A program made the translations under genes and the position numbers. The notes beneath the pieces are model-generated. The model saw only the letters and a program-made list of their open reading frames with translations, made no database searches and was not told the origin of the DNA. Shown piece after piece: positions 19,961 through 28,885 of a stretch of 64,000 nucleotides of DNA (positions are counted from its first letter, which is position 1; each line of letters starts with the position of its first letter). Source of the stretch: Streptomyces sp. NBC_00557 (GTDB taxonomy: Bacteria > Actinomycetota > Actinomycetes > Streptomycetales > Streptomycetaceae); the NCBI RefSeq assembly GCF_036345995.1, contig NZ_CP107796.1, positions 1,054,001-1,118,000 on the forward strand, given 5' to 3'.

Positions 19961-21609
19961 GCGGGCTGTCCTTCCGGGGTGGTACGGGCGGGCGCTGTGT
20001 CGTCGGCCGTGCCGGGCGCAGCGGCCGGGAGGACGAAGCAGAAGCGGGTGCCGTCGGTGTACGCGGTGTCGATCCAGATGCGCCCGCCGTGGAACTCGAC
20101 GATCTTCTTGCAGAGAGCCAGGCCGATGCCCGTGCCGGAGTAGGCGTCGCGGCCGTGCAGGCGCTGGAAGATGACGAAGACCTTCTCGGCGAACTCCTCC
20201 GGGATGCCGATGCCGTTGTCCGCCACGCTCAGCCGCCAGCGCGCGGTGTGCTCCTCGGGGTCCGTTTCGGCCTGGCAGGTGATGCGGATGTGCGGCGGGC
20301 GGTCGGGGCGACGGAACTTGATGGCGTTGCCGAGCAGATTCTGCCAGAGCATCACCAGCAGCATCGGGTCGCCGGTGATCTCGGGCAGTTCGTCGGGACG
20401 CTCGATGACGGCGTCCGACTCCTCCGCCGCGGCCGTCAGGTTGGCGACCGCCTTGTCCAGGGCCTGGTCCAGCGAGACGGGCACGTTGGCGTCGTTGATC
20501 CGGCCGACGCGGGAGAAGGTGAGCAGGTCGTTGATGAGGGTCTGCATGCGCTTGGCGCCGTCCACGGCGAAGGCGATGTACTGCTTCCCCCGGTCGTCCA
20601 GCTCGTCGCCGTACCGCTTTTCGAGCAGCTGGCAGAACGAGGCGACCTTGCGCAGCGGTTCCTGCAGGTCGTGGGAGGCCACGTAGGCGAACTGCTCCAG
20701 CTCGGCGTTGGAGCGGCGCAGTTCCACCGCCTGGGCGTCCAGGTCGGCCGTCTGCCGGGTGAGGTGCTCGTGCCGGGCGTGCGAGGCGTCCAGTTCCGTC
20801 ACGAGGCGCCGCCGCATGGCTTCGACGTCGTCCGCCATCGCCCGGATGTCGGCGGGACCCTCGGACGGGATGCGGTGCTGGAACTCGCCCCTGGCCACCC
20901 GGCGGGAGGCGACGCGCAGCCCGTCCAGCGGCCGGACGACGAGGGCGTGGACCAGCAGGGCGAGGGCGCCGCCGGTGACGAGGAATGCGGCGACCATGGC
21001 GCCGAGCACCCAGTCGCGTACGGTGCGCACGTGGGTCAGCTCGCTCCTGCCGTCTTGCCAGGCCTGGGCGAGATGGGTGTTCTGCTCGGTGAACAGGGTG
21101 CGGATGTGCTCGAAGGCCTCCTTGCCGCGGTCCGTGGTGGCCGTGTCGACCGTGCGGGGCCTGCCCGGGGTGACGCCGGCGACGAGGGGTTCGGCGTAGG
21201 TGCGGCGCCAGTCGGCCGCCGCGCGTTCTATCCCGTCCAGGTCCTGGCGCAGGGTCGCCCGGTCGCCGATCAGCCGGCGCAGCCGGGCGGCGGAATCCCG
21301 CTCGTCGCGTTTGCCTTCGGTGTAGGGCGTGAGGAACTGCGGGTCGGCGGCTATGGCGTAGCCGCGCACGCCCGTCTCCTGGTTCAGCAGGGCGTTCTGC
21401 AGACGGAGCGCCTCGGCGCGGGCGGGCTGGACGTCCTCGATCAGCTGGTCGGAGACGTTCGCGGTCCGCGCCAGCAGCTCGGCGCCGATCACCGAGCCGG
21501 TCACCACCACGGCGATCATCACCGCGAGGGCCATGTGGAACCAGCCCTGCACGGTGATCCGGCTGCGCCGACGGGGGTTGGCGGGCGCAGGAGACGTTGT
21601 CACGGTCAC
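19957..21609 (-). CDS. Membrane histidine kinase with CHASE3-like sensor and HAMP domain
   Basis: A 550-residue sensor kinase. A hydrophobic segment at ~20-42 (FHMALAVMIAVVVTGSVIGA) and another at ~195-217 flank an extracytoplasmic helical domain containing NQETGVRGYAIAADPQFL, the CHASE3 signature. HAMP and a coiled coil follow, then the DHp helix with phospho-His in SHDLQEPLRKVASF (~313). The ATPase domain has an N box (NLLGNAIKF), G1 (DNGIGIP) and G2 (GTGIGLAL). GTG 21609 overlaps the upstream stop (GTGA), and the 3' end overlaps the receiver gene. This places it in a three-gene operon, REC-PP2C, kinase, receiver. The signal is unknown. Confidence 0.92.
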   Translation of the reverse strand: MTVTTSPAPANPRRRSRITVQGWFHMALAVMIAVVVTGSVIGAELLARTANVSDQLIEDVQPARAEALRLQNALLNQETGVRGYAIAADPQFLTPYTEGKRDERDSAARLRRLIGDRATLRQDLDGIERAAADWRRTYAEPLVAGVTPGRPRTVDTATTDRGKEAFEHIRTLFTEQNTHLAQAWQDGRSELTHVRTVRDWVLGAMVAAFLVTGGALALLVHALVVRPLDGLRVASRRVARGEFQHRIPSEGPADIRAMADDVEAMRRRLVTELDASHARHEHLTRQTADLDAQAVELRRSNAELEQFAYVASHDLQEPLRKVASFCQLLEKRYGDELDDRGKQYIAFAVDGAKRMQTLINDLLTFSRVGRINDANVPVSLDQALDKAVANLTAAAEESDAVIERPDELPEITGDPMLLVMLWQNLLGNAIKFRRPDRPPHIRITCQAETDPEEHTARWRLSVADNGIGIPEEFAEKVFVIFQRLHGRDAYSGTGIGLALCKKIVEFHGGRIWIDTAYTDGTRFCFVLPAAAPGTADDTAPARTTPEGQPA

Positions 21610-22865
21610 GATTCCTTGCTCGGTCGGGGTTGCCGGTTCCACCGCAGGTGCACCACGGCCACGTCGTCGGCGAGACCGCCGTGGTCCTCGGCCAGCGCCT
21701 CGGCATGGCCGATGAGCTTGTCCACGAACTCCTCGGCGGGCAGGGCGGCGCTCGCGCGGGCCGCCTGCAACAGGCCCTGTTCTCCCAGTCGTTCGTGCCC
21801 CGGTCCGGTACGTCCTTCGAACAGGCCGTCGGTGAACAGGACGATCCCCGCGCCGGCGGGCAGGGTGACGTCCTCCACGGGCCAGCCGGCCATGCCGCTC
21901 GGCAGCACCCCGAGCGCCGGCCCGCCCGGCACCTCCACCCACTCCACCTCGTCGCCGGTACGCAGCAGCATGCCGGGATGGCCGGCGCGCATGACCCGCG
22001 CCGAGCGCCCGTCGGGCAGCAGGTGCAGGCTGGTGAGCGTGGCGAAGATCTGCTCACCGGTGCGCTCGGCGATCAGGATCTCCTCCAGGGTGCTCAGTTG
22101 CCGGGCTCCGGTGGCGCCGCTGACCACCAGCGTCCGCCAGGCGATCCGCAGCCCCACGCCGAGCGCGGCCTCGTCGGGGCCGTGTCCCGAGACGTCGCCG
22201 ATCAGCGCGTGGACGCTGCCGTCCGGGGTCTGCACGACATCGTAGAAGTCGCCGCCGAGCAGCGCCTGTTCCCGGCCCGGCAGGTAGCGGGCGACCACCT
22301 CGACGTCCGGGGCGTCACCGAGCAGAGGGGTGGGCAGCAGCCCGCGCTCCAGCCGCCGGTTCTCCTCCGCCCGCAGCTGACCGGCCTGCAGAGCCGCGGC
22401 CGCCTGTTCGGCCAGCTTGCGCTGTATGGCGTATCGCACGGCGCGGCCGAACAGCTCTGCTTCGACCCGTCCCTTGACGAGGTAGTCCTGGGCACCCGCC
22501 GCGACCGCCGCCAGACCGGCGCTCTCCTCGGCCAGGCCCGTCAGGACGACCACCGCGACGTCGGCGTGCCGGCGTACCCGGGCCACGCCCTCGAGCCCGT
22601 GGGAGTCGGGCAGGTGCAGGTCGAGCAGTACGCAGTCCGGGGTCTCCTTGGCCAGTGCCTCACGGGCCTCGGCCAGGGAGCGCACCCAGGTCAGCCGCAT
22701 GCCGGGAGTGCAGTCGGCGACCAGTTCCTCCACCAGGAGGGCATCCGCCTCGTCGTCCTCGATCAGAAGCACCGAGGGTTCCTGCCAGGCCCAGGCGGCC
22801 CCGGTCGCCGTGGCGGAGCCGGGAACCACCCGTACGCCGACAAGTCCATGCTGTGTTGGGAGCAT
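21606..22865 (-). CDS. Response regulator with PP2C/SpoIIE serine phosphatase output (REC-PP2C)
   Basis: A 419-residue protein. The N-terminal receiver (~26-145) has LLIEDDEAD, phospho-acceptor VLLDLHLPDSHG (~82) and DYLVKGRVE. A coiled-coil linker leads into a SpoIIE-type phosphatase with GGDFYDVV, IGDVSGHGPDEAA, LFTDGLFEGR and LADDVAVVHL, so all four metal-binding aspartates are present. By analogy with RssB/RsbU-like regulators, phosphorylation of the receiver would control dephosphorylation of an anti-sigma antagonist. ATG 22865 was chosen over an upstream ATG (22967) for its AGGGA site. A perfect 16-base palindrome lies 50 bases upstream. Confidence 0.92.
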   Translation of the reverse strand: MLPTQHGLVGVRVVPGSATATGAAWAWQEPSVLLIEDDEADALLVEELVADCTPGMRLTWVRSLAEAREALAKETPDCVLLDLHLPDSHGLEGVARVRRHADVAVVVLTGLAEESAGLAAVAAGAQDYLVKGRVEAELFGRAVRYAIQRKLAEQAAAALQAGQLRAEENRRLERGLLPTPLLGDAPDVEVVARYLPGREQALLGGDFYDVVQTPDGSVHALIGDVSGHGPDEAALGVGLRIAWRTLVVSGATGARQLSTLEEILIAERTGEQIFATLTSLHLLPDGRSARVMRAGHPGMLLRTGDEVEWVEVPGGPALGVLPSGMAGWPVEDVTLPAGAGIVLFTDGLFEGRTGPGHERLGEQGLLQAARASAALPAEEFVDKLIGHAEALAEDHGGLADDVAVVHLRWNRQPRPSKES

Positions 22866-22913
22866 CCGTCCCTGGTTCCCCCTCGAACGCCTCGGCAGCC
22901 CTCCGGACTCTTG

Positions 22914-22929
22914 GTTGCCGTACGGCAAC
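22914..22929. promoter_or_regulatory. Perfect 16-bp palindrome, candidate MarR-type operator
   Basis: GTTGCCGTACGGCAAC is a perfect palindrome ~50 bases upstream of the REC-PP2C operon. Related sequences occur at 30690-30705 (before rsbR) and twice at 32692-32724. Three MarR regulators are encoded in the same island, so one of them is the likely binder, but this is inference. Confidence 0.55.
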
Positions 22930-22980
22930 GAACGAAGAGTACTGGCAGCGTCCCGTTGTGTCTTCACCGGCCTGCCACGG

Positions 22981-23391
22981 CTATTTGGGCACTCTGGCGC
23001 GGATCGTCTTGCCCCGCGCCGCGGACTCCACCGTTACTTCGTCGGCGAGCCTGCCCACCATGAGCAGGCCGAATCCACCGGATCCGGTGAAGTCAGGCGT
23101 TCGAGGGCGCGGCGGCGCGGGGTCGCCGTCGCGGACGGCCACGGACACCGCGTCGGGTGCGTCCTCCAGTTCCAGGACGCAGAGGTCGCCTCGGGCGTGC
23201 CGTACGGCGTTCGTCACCAGTTCGGAGACGACCAGCTCGACCGCCGAGGCCGTCTTCTCGCAGACCGGGGACCGAAGGCCGTCGAGGAACGTGCGGGAGG
23301 CGCCGCGGGCGTGGGCGGCGGCGTCGGACCGGCGGCCCAGGACGGCACGCGTCCGCGCTCTCGTGGCCTCCCGCAGGTCACGGCTTGCCAT
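22981..23391 (-). CDS. RsbW-like ATP-binding anti-sigma/regulatory serine kinase
   Basis: A 136-residue HATPase_c_2 domain protein. The N box is VVSELVTNAVRHARG, the G1 region is SVAVRDGDPAPP (partly degenerate compared with DxGxG), and the G2 loop is SGGFGLLMVGRLADEV. Streptomyces has dozens of such small kinases, which phosphorylate STAS anti-anti-sigma factors or sequester sigma factors. The gene starts 34 bases after the MarR gene on the same strand, suggesting cotranscription. The target could be the SigF-like factor of this island, but no STAS partner other than RsbS/RsbR is nearby. Confidence 0.87.
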   Translation of the reverse strand: MASRDLREATRARTRAVLGRRSDAAAHARGASRTFLDGLRSPVCEKTASAVELVVSELVTNAVRHARGDLCVLELEDAPDAVSVAVRDGDPAPPRPRTPDFTGSGGFGLLMVGRLADEVTVESAARGKTIRARVPK

Positions 23392-23425
23392 GCAACGACC
23401 TCCTCCTCGTGGGCGCGTCTGCGGT

Positions 23426-23878
23426 TCAGTCGGTGTGCGAGCGGCTGCGCGGCACCCTCACCAACGGGCTCAGCCGTCCGTACAACTGGTCGACCGCTTC
23501 ACGCAGCACCGGCCGGTCCGGCGGTGCGGCCGTCGCCAGGACCTGCTCCAGAAGCTGACGGCGGCGCTGGCGCGTCGCTTCGAGCACGCACGTGCCGGCA
23601 CCGGTGAGGCAGAACGCGCCGGACGGAACGCGCCGTACCAGCGTGCGCTGTTCCAGCCGTCGGAACAGTCTCGCCGCGGACGCGGCGTCGACGCCGAGGA
23701 CCTCGGCGATCGCGCCCGGGCCGGCCGGCTCGTTCTCCAGCGCGAGCAGAGCGAGCATGTGCTGGCCGGAAAGCGTCGGGGCGACGTCCTCGTGGGCCCG
23801 CCGCCACAACTCGGCCAGCGATTCGGCGACGTGTTCCGCCGCGATCGACGCTTCGACGGGTTCGGGATGCACTGACAT
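23426..23878 (-). CDS. MarR family transcriptional regulator (first of three in the island)
   Basis: A 150-residue winged-helix protein. The recognition region reads LSGQHMLALLALENEPAGPG then AIAEVLGVDAASAARLFRRL, followed by the wing (VRRVPSGAFCLTGAG). It differs from the other two MarR proteins here, which share the SRLCDRL recognition helix. It heads a two-gene unit with the RsbW-like kinase. An inverted repeat (GTGTTC-GA-GAACAC, 23948-23961) lies 70 bases upstream and may be its own operator. Confidence 0.85.
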   Translation of the reverse strand: MSVHPEPVEASIAAEHVAESLAELWRRAHEDVAPTLSGQHMLALLALENEPAGPGAIAEVLGVDAASAARLFRRLEQRTLVRRVPSGAFCLTGAGTCVLEATRQRRRQLLEQVLATAAPPDRPVLREAVDQLYGRLSPLVRVPRSRSHTD

Positions 23879-23947
23879 GGCTTTCCCCTTCCTCGGTGCC
23901 GTCGGGAAGCGCCCTTACCCACCTGGCAGGACTTCAGCCTCGCCGCT

Positions 23948-23961
23948 GTGTTCGAGAACAC
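23948..23961. promoter_or_regulatory. Inverted repeat upstream of the first marR gene
   Basis: GTGTTC and GAACAC separated by GA, ~70 bases upstream of the MarR start. The symmetry and position suit autoregulation by a dimeric winged-helix protein. It does not match the other palindromes of the island. The remaining 23879-24246 sequence has no gene; it contains the promoter at 24194-24218. Confidence 0.4.
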
Positions 23962-24193
23962 TCTCAGCTGCGCGGCAGGCGGGTGATCCGGTGCCGGTGA
24001 CCGGCCATCCGGAGGACGGGGCCAGTGGCTGCTGAACGCCGGCGCCGTGCCCCCCGCTTCCGCACGATCAGCTCTGGACAACGCGTGCCCGCCATGCCCT
24101 TGTCCCATCCGGCCGGCGGGCTACGGCGCGGGCACCGCCGCCGAGGACGCGGCCGGACCGCTGTGCGTCTCCTACGATGGCCCGGCCGGCGGT

Positions 24194-24218
24194 GCTTGCT
24201 CGGCGGCCGTTCGGGTAC
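24194..24218 (+). promoter_or_regulatory. Candidate SigB/SigF-family promoter upstream of the second marR gene
   Basis: GCTT (24194-24197), 15 bases, GGGTAC (24213-24218). This is the same GNNT-N15-GGGTAC arrangement as before the sigma gene at 18556-18580. The expected transcript start would be just before an AGGGTGG ribosome-binding site at 24231 and GTG 24247. Confidence 0.5.
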
Positions 24219-24246
24219 CGCGTTTGAATGAGGGTGGCATCCGTAT

Positions 24247-24783
24247 GTGCAGACGATTACTGAAAGCGAAGTGTTCGTGACTCGTCTCAGCGGCTTCGGG
24301 GACGACCAGGCAAGCGGGCCGGACGATGATCCCATGGCGGCCCTCGCGCTGGAGCTCGCCGATGCCGTGGACAGTCTCGCGACCCTGTGGTCGGTCGCCG
24401 CGCAGGGAGCGCGGCTGCGCCTGTCGCCGCACCAGCTGCGGGCCCTGCGGATCCTTCAGGCCGCGCCGGGGCTCAACCTCACCGCTCTGGCGGAGAGCAT
24501 GGAGATAGGGATGCCCACGGCCAGCCGGCTGTGCGACCGGCTGGAGGCGGCCGGCCTGCTGGAGCGCGTGCTGCACCCGCGCAAGCGGCGCGAGGTGCAG
24601 CTGAACCTCACGGGGCACGGCCGGCAGGTGCTGGACGAGGTGGCCGCCCGCCGGTCGCGGGCGCTCGCCACCGTGTTCGCGGCCATGGGGGCGGGCGACC
24701 GGGACGCGCTCAGTCGCGGCCTGCAGGGTTTCCTCGCGGCTCAGGACGGCGTCACCCGGGGCCCGGACCGCCCCGGCGCCTGA
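24247..24783 (+). CDS. MarR family transcriptional regulator (second)
   Basis: A 178-residue winged-helix protein: LSPHQLRALRILQAAPGLNL, recognition helix in IGMPTASRLCDRLEAAGLLE, and a basic wing RVLHPRKRREVQLNLTGHG. It is closely similar to the third MarR (32084-32569), sharing the SRLCDRL..AG core. Each lies beside a closely related PP2C gene, so the MarR/PP2C pair has been duplicated in this island. The start is GTG 24247 with AGGGTGG nine bases upstream; an internal GTG at residue 11 is possible. It converges with the PP2C gene 19 bases away. Confidence 0.87.
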   Translation: MQTITESEVFVTRLSGFGDDQASGPDDDPMAALALELADAVDSLATLWSVAAQGARLRLSPHQLRALRILQAAPGLNLTALAESMEIGMPTASRLCDRLEAAGLLERVLHPRKRREVQLNLTGHGRQVLDEVAARRSRALATVFAAMGAGDRDALSRGLQGFLAAQDGVTRGPDRPGA

Positions 24784-24802
24784 TCGCGCGAGCGGGACGC
24801 GG

Positions 24803-25990
24803 TCAGCCGCGCCGGCCCTTCCAGTCGAGGCAGACCACGGCGGCGTCGGACATGAGGTCCTTGCTGCCGTAGTGCTCGATCAGCCCCGCGACGACCGAGC
24901 GGGCCGTCTCGTGCGGCGGTGCGGACCGGGTGGCGCCGAGGATCTGGCGCAGGGCCCGTTCTCCGAACAGATCGCCTGCCGCCGAGCGGGTGCCGTGCAC
25001 TCCGGTGCTGACCGCGATCAGGCGGTCGCCGGGCTCGACCCGGAAGGTCTGCTCGGCGTACAGGGTCTCCTCGAACATGCCGAGCGGCAGCTGCGCCTCC
25101 AGCTCGATCCGCTCGGTGTGGTCGCCGCGCTGGCGGAACAGCTGCGGTGACCCGGCGTCGACCGCGCGTACCGCGCCGGAGACCAGGTCGAACTGCAGCA
25201 GCAGCGTGGAGGCGTACGCCTTGCCGCCGTACTGCGCGAAGACCGCCTGGTCGGCGAGGCACGCCTGGTCGGCCAGGGCGATGCCGGCGCGGCGGGCGTT
25301 GCGCAGGGCGCCGACGGCGAGGCTGGTGAGCAGCGAGGCGTCTATGCCCTGGCCCATGCCGTCGGTCACGGTGAGGATGAGGTGGTCGGCGCCGGCGGAC
25401 CAGTCGAAGTTGTCCCCGCCGATGGCGTAGGCGGGTTCGAGGTGCGCGCCGATGGCGTACTCCTCGCGGGCCGAGCCGCAGCCGGGCAGGAGCTGCCACT
25501 GCATCTCGGCGGCGAGCGTGAGGCGGCGGGTGCGGCGCGCCTGGACGTAGAGGTCGGTGTCGCGGTCGGCGGTGGCGACCTCGTGGCCGAGCGCCGTGGC
25601 GAAGTCGCCGAGCTGCAGCACGGTGTCCGGGTCGACGGGCCCTGCGGGCAGGCGCACGGAGAGGACGCCCATGCGGTCTCCGCGCACGGTGATGGGCAGA
25701 TGCACCAGGTGGCCGGGGGGCTCGCGCAGGACCTCGATCACCGGGCTCTGGTTGATGAAGGCGCTGCCCGCCGGGCCGTCGTGGGCGGGCACCGGGGGGC
25801 CGGTGTGCGGCAGGTGGGACACCGGTTGCAGCACGGTCAGTCCGTAGTCGGCCAGCAGGAGGGTCACCTCCTGGGCTCCCGCCCGCTCGGCCAGCAGACG
25901 GCGGGCGGTGGCGACCAGCGCGTGGGGCGGGGCCGCACGCAGCAGGGCCTCCGCGGACGGAAGCGATTCAGAGGCTTTCACGGCATCCAC
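24803..25990 (-). CDS. GAF/SpoIIE-type (PP2C) phosphatase-like protein, paralogue A
   Basis: A 395-residue protein with an N-terminal GAF-like sensor region (LLLADYGLTVLQPV, ~45-58), then LTLAAEMQWQLLP and a PP2C fold. Of the metal-binding aspartates, GGDNFDW and VTDGMGQG are intact and SDAAVVCLDW keeps the last one, but the third, normally (S/T)DG, reads VSTGVHG. It is about 60 percent alike by eye to the 30750-31946 protein, which has lost a different aspartate. It may be a pseudophosphatase or act with altered metal use. It lies 70 bases downstream of the 26061-27812 gene on the same strand and is probably the last gene of the rsbRST operon. Confidence 0.87.
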   Translation of the reverse strand: MDAVKASESLPSAEALLRAAPPHALVATARRLLAERAGAQEVTLLLADYGLTVLQPVSHLPHTGPPVPAHDGPAGSAFINQSPVIEVLREPPGHLVHLPITVRGDRMGVLSVRLPAGPVDPDTVLQLGDFATALGHEVATADRDTDLYVQARRTRRLTLAAEMQWQLLPGCGSAREEYAIGAHLEPAYAIGGDNFDWSAGADHLILTVTDGMGQGIDASLLTSLAVGALRNARRAGIALADQACLADQAVFAQYGGKAYASTLLLQFDLVSGAVRAVDAGSPQLFRQRGDHTERIELEAQLPLGMFEETLYAEQTFRVEPGDRLIAVSTGVHGTRSAAGDLFGERALRQILGATRSAPPHETARSVVAGLIEHYGSKDLMSDAAVVCLDWKGRRG

Positions 25991-26060
25991 CCTCTCGCCT
26001 GGTGGCCTCCACGCTACCGCTCCGCGAGCCGTGACCGGCAGCTCTCCTTCCGGCCTGGGC

Positions 26061-27812
26061 TCAGGCGCCCTCCGTGCGCCGCTCCGGCCCGGCCGGCGTC
26101 ATGGTGTGGCACAGCAGCAGACAGACGTCGTCGTCGCGTTCGGAGTCGTGCAGGAGGGGTTTGAGCAGGGCGTCGGCGGCGGCGTCCGGGTCCTGTTCCA
26201 GTTCCGGTGCGCTCAGTGCGCCCAGTGCCTGGCCGAGGCGTTCGATGCCGGGGTCGATGCCCTGCGCCCGGCGTTCGACCAGGCCGTCCGTGTACAGCAC
26301 CAGGGACGAGCCGGGCTGCACCTCGGCGACATGGTCGGCATAGGTGTACGTCACCGGGATGCCCAGCATGACGCCCGGCTTACCGCCGAGGACCCGCACG
26401 GTTCCGTCGGCGCCGCGCACGACGGCGGGCGGATGGCCGGCCGACGCCCAGACCACCTCGGGTTCGCCGGGCCGGAAGCGGGCGACCAGCGCGGTGGCGT
26501 ACAGGTCGGGTTGCAGGTGGCGGAGCATGTGGTGCAGGCGCGTGAGGATCTGGCCGGGGGTGGAGTTGTCGACGGCGTAGGCGCGCAGCGCGGTGCGCAG
26601 CTGGCCCATGACGACGGCGGCGTGCAGCCCGTGGCCGGTGACGTCCCCTATGACGGCCAGCAGGCTTCCGTCGGGCTGGAGGAAGGCGTCGTACCAGTCG
26701 CCGCCGATGTTCAGTCCCTGGGTGGCGGGGAGGTAGCGCGCGGCCAGGAGCAGCCCGGGGACGGCGGGCAGGTCGGTCAGCTGGGCCCGCTGCAGGGTGT
26801 CGGCGGTGTCGCGGTAGCGCTCGTAGCGGCGGGCGTTGTCCAGGGCGATGCCGGCGCGGCGGGCGAGTTCCACCAGCATCACGCAGGTGTCGGGGTCGAA
26901 GCGGGGGCCGGGGGCGGTGAGGGTGAGGACGCCCAGCAGGCTGTGCGCCCCCAGGGGAATGGCCAGCAGGGGCCGCTCGGGAGACAGGGCGGACGGCGGG
27001 AGGTCGCCGATGCCGGGCAGGTTGCCGGGGTGGGGGGCGGCGTGCTGGGGCCGGCCCGCGCGGGCGGCGGCCACCGCGGCCGCCGAGTGGCCCCGCACCG
27101 GGTGGGGCCGCTCGTCGTCGTCCTCGTCGAAGAGCCAGACGTCGAGGTCGGCCGCATAGTCCGGGATCAGCAGCTCGGACAGGCGGCGCAGGATGGCCGT
27201 GGGGCTGAGGGACGCCGTGATGGCGGCGCTGGCGTCACCGAGGAAGGTCAGCAGGCGGCGGGCCCGCTCCGCCTCGGCGCGGGCGGCCCGCTCGGCGTCG
27301 AGCAGTTCGCGCTGGGCCCGTACGGCGGCCTCCAGGTCGGAGTGCAGCGCGAGCACGCCCTGGTTGGTGTCGTGCAGCTCCTCCCGGTGCAGCCGGATGA
27401 GGTGGTCCTGCTCGTCCAGCAGGCTCAGCAGGGCCGCGGTGTTCTCGTCGGCGTGCAGGAGGGCCTCGGGCAGCGGCAGGCCGGCGCGGGGAGGGTGCCC
27501 GGGGGGCGGGTGGGGCAGGGGGCAGCCGAGGGCGGGGCCGCCGGCCGCGGCCGGGAGGTTGGAGCCGACCGGCCGCAGCGAGACGTCGAGCCGGCCCTCC
27601 TGGTGCGCGCCGGCGTGCCGGAGGTGGAGCAGGAGTTCCCACTCGCCGCCCTGGCCCAGGCAGTGGCGCAGCCGGGCCGTGAGCGACGTGAGGAAGCGGG
27701 CCCGCTCCAGGGCCGGGGTGTCGCCGGCGGTGAGGACGCGGTCGACGGCGGCACGGGCCAGTGCCGCGTCGGTGACGGACGCGATCTTCCAGACGTCGGG
27801 AGGTGCGGTCAT
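26061..27812 (-). CDS. GAF-domain PP2C/SpoIIE phosphatase with coiled-coil N-terminus
   Basis: A 583-residue protein. Residues ~1-130 are an uncharacterised sensor-like domain rich in Pro and Leu. A coiled coil (~150-210, LLDAERAARAEAERARRLL) and a GAF domain (~215-370) precede the PP2C domain with GGDWYDAF, IGDVTGHGLHAAVVMG, LVLYTDGLVERR and DSERDDDVCLLL, all metal ligands intact. This resembles RsbU/RsbP-type phosphatases that reactivate STAS proteins. Its ATG overlaps the stop of the kinase/phosphatase fusion gene (ATGA, 27809-27812), so it belongs to the rsbRST operon. Confidence 0.9.
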   Translation of the reverse strand: MTAPPDVWKIASVTDAALARAAVDRVLTAGDTPALERARFLTSLTARLRHCLGQGGEWELLLHLRHAGAHQEGRLDVSLRPVGSNLPAAAGGPALGCPLPHPPPGHPPRAGLPLPEALLHADENTAALLSLLDEQDHLIRLHREELHDTNQGVLALHSDLEAAVRAQRELLDAERAARAEAERARRLLTFLGDASAAITASLSPTAILRRLSELLIPDYAADLDVWLFDEDDDERPHPVRGHSAAAVAAARAGRPQHAAPHPGNLPGIGDLPPSALSPERPLLAIPLGAHSLLGVLTLTAPGPRFDPDTCVMLVELARRAGIALDNARRYERYRDTADTLQRAQLTDLPAVPGLLLAARYLPATQGLNIGGDWYDAFLQPDGSLLAVIGDVTGHGLHAAVVMGQLRTALRAYAVDNSTPGQILTRLHHMLRHLQPDLYATALVARFRPGEPEVVWASAGHPPAVVRGADGTVRVLGGKPGVMLGIPVTYTYADHVAEVQPGSSLVLYTDGLVERRAQGIDPGIERLGQALGALSAPELEQDPDAAADALLKPLLHDSERDDDVCLLLCHTMTPAGPERRTEGA

Positions 27813-28885
27813 GTGCGTCCGTCCGGGGGTTCGGGGGCCAGGACGGCCACGCTGGTGTCGTCGCGCAGCGGGCGTGCGGCGCTGCCGGCGTCCCGCAGGA
27901 CGACCGCGGCCGTCACGGCCGGGTCGTGGCCGAGGAGCCGGGGGTCGTGCGGTGGCTCCCAGCGGCTGGGCAGCCCGTCGCTGTGCAGGACGAGCAGGCT
28001 GTCCGGCCGCCAGGGTGACTGCTGTACGGGCACGGTGGCGGGAAAGTGGGCGCCGACGATGCCCGGATGGGAGATGAGCGGCTGCCACACGTCCTCGGTG
28101 CGGAGCCGGGCGCCGATGTTGCCGACGCCGGCGAAGGACAGCCGGCCGGTGCTCTCGTCGAGCTGGGCGACGCCGACGGCCGCACCGCGTGTGGTCCGCA
28201 ACGCCTCGTGGAGGCGCCGCAGGATGTCGGCCGGCGGCAGACCGGCACTCGCGTGCAGTTCCTCCACGGCGGCGGTGGACGCCTCGGCCGCCTTGCCGCC
28301 GTGGCCGAGTCCGTCGGCGAGCAGCAGCGTGACCGTCGGACCGGAGCGCACCCAGGTGAAGGCGTCGCCGGAGTGCTCGGCAGGGGAGAGCGAGGTGACG
28401 ATGCCCCCGGCCCGAACGCCCGTCGCGGAGGGAGCCGCCGGCCCCGGTGACCGGGTGCCCGGGGGACGCGCCGGCCTGATGCGCGCCACGGCGACCGTGC
28501 CCCGGCCCGGCCTGCTGTGCAGGTCGAAGTCGCTGGAGACGCGCAGGCAGGTGCCCAGGCCCGCGCCGAGCGAGGAGGAGGCGGTGGTGTGCCCGTCCCG
28601 CAGGGCCGCCTGGACGTTGCCGATGCCCGGCCCGTGGTCGAGCGAGGTGATCTGCACCCCGGGCACGGCTTGCGCACGGGTGTCGCAGGGAGCGGTCAGG
28701 TTGATCACGATGCGGCCGCCGCCGGCGTGCTTGACCAGGTTGGTCGCCAGCTCGGTGGCCACCAGCGCCGCGACCGCGGTGGAGTGGGCGTCCAGCCCGG
28801 TGCGGGCGCAGGCGGCTTCCGTGGCCACGCGCACGTCCCGCACCCGGGTGCTGTCCTGGACGGGGATGTCCCAGACCCGGCTCAT
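27809..28885 (-). CDS. RsbT-like kinase fused to RsbX/SpoIIE-like phosphatase
   Basis: A 358-residue bifunctional protein. Residues ~1-135 form a HATPase domain (VATELATNLVKHAGGGRIVI, DHGPGIGN, SSLGAGLGTCLRVS). Residues ~160-350 form a compact PP2C domain (LLLADGLGHGGKAAEA, LVLHSDGLPSRW, LRDDTSVAVL), with the metal aspartates of the last three motifs present. In Bacillus the RsbT kinase phosphorylates RsbS/RsbR and RsbX reverses this; here both activities are in one chain. Start and stop both overlap neighbours by ATGA, giving tight stoichiometric coupling. Confidence 0.9.
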   Translation of the reverse strand: MSRVWDIPVQDSTRVRDVRVATEAACARTGLDAHSTAVAALVATELATNLVKHAGGGRIVINLTAPCDTRAQAVPGVQITSLDHGPGIGNVQAALRDGHTTASSSLGAGLGTCLRVSSDFDLHSRPGRGTVAVARIRPARPPGTRSPGPAAPSATGVRAGGIVTSLSPAEHSGDAFTWVRSGPTVTLLLADGLGHGGKAAEASTAAVEELHASAGLPPADILRRLHEALRTTRGAAVGVAQLDESTGRLSFAGVGNIGARLRTEDVWQPLISHPGIVGAHFPATVPVQQSPWRPDSLLVLHSDGLPSRWEPPHDPRLLGHDPAVTAAVVLRDAGSAARPLRDDTSVAVLAPEPPDGRT

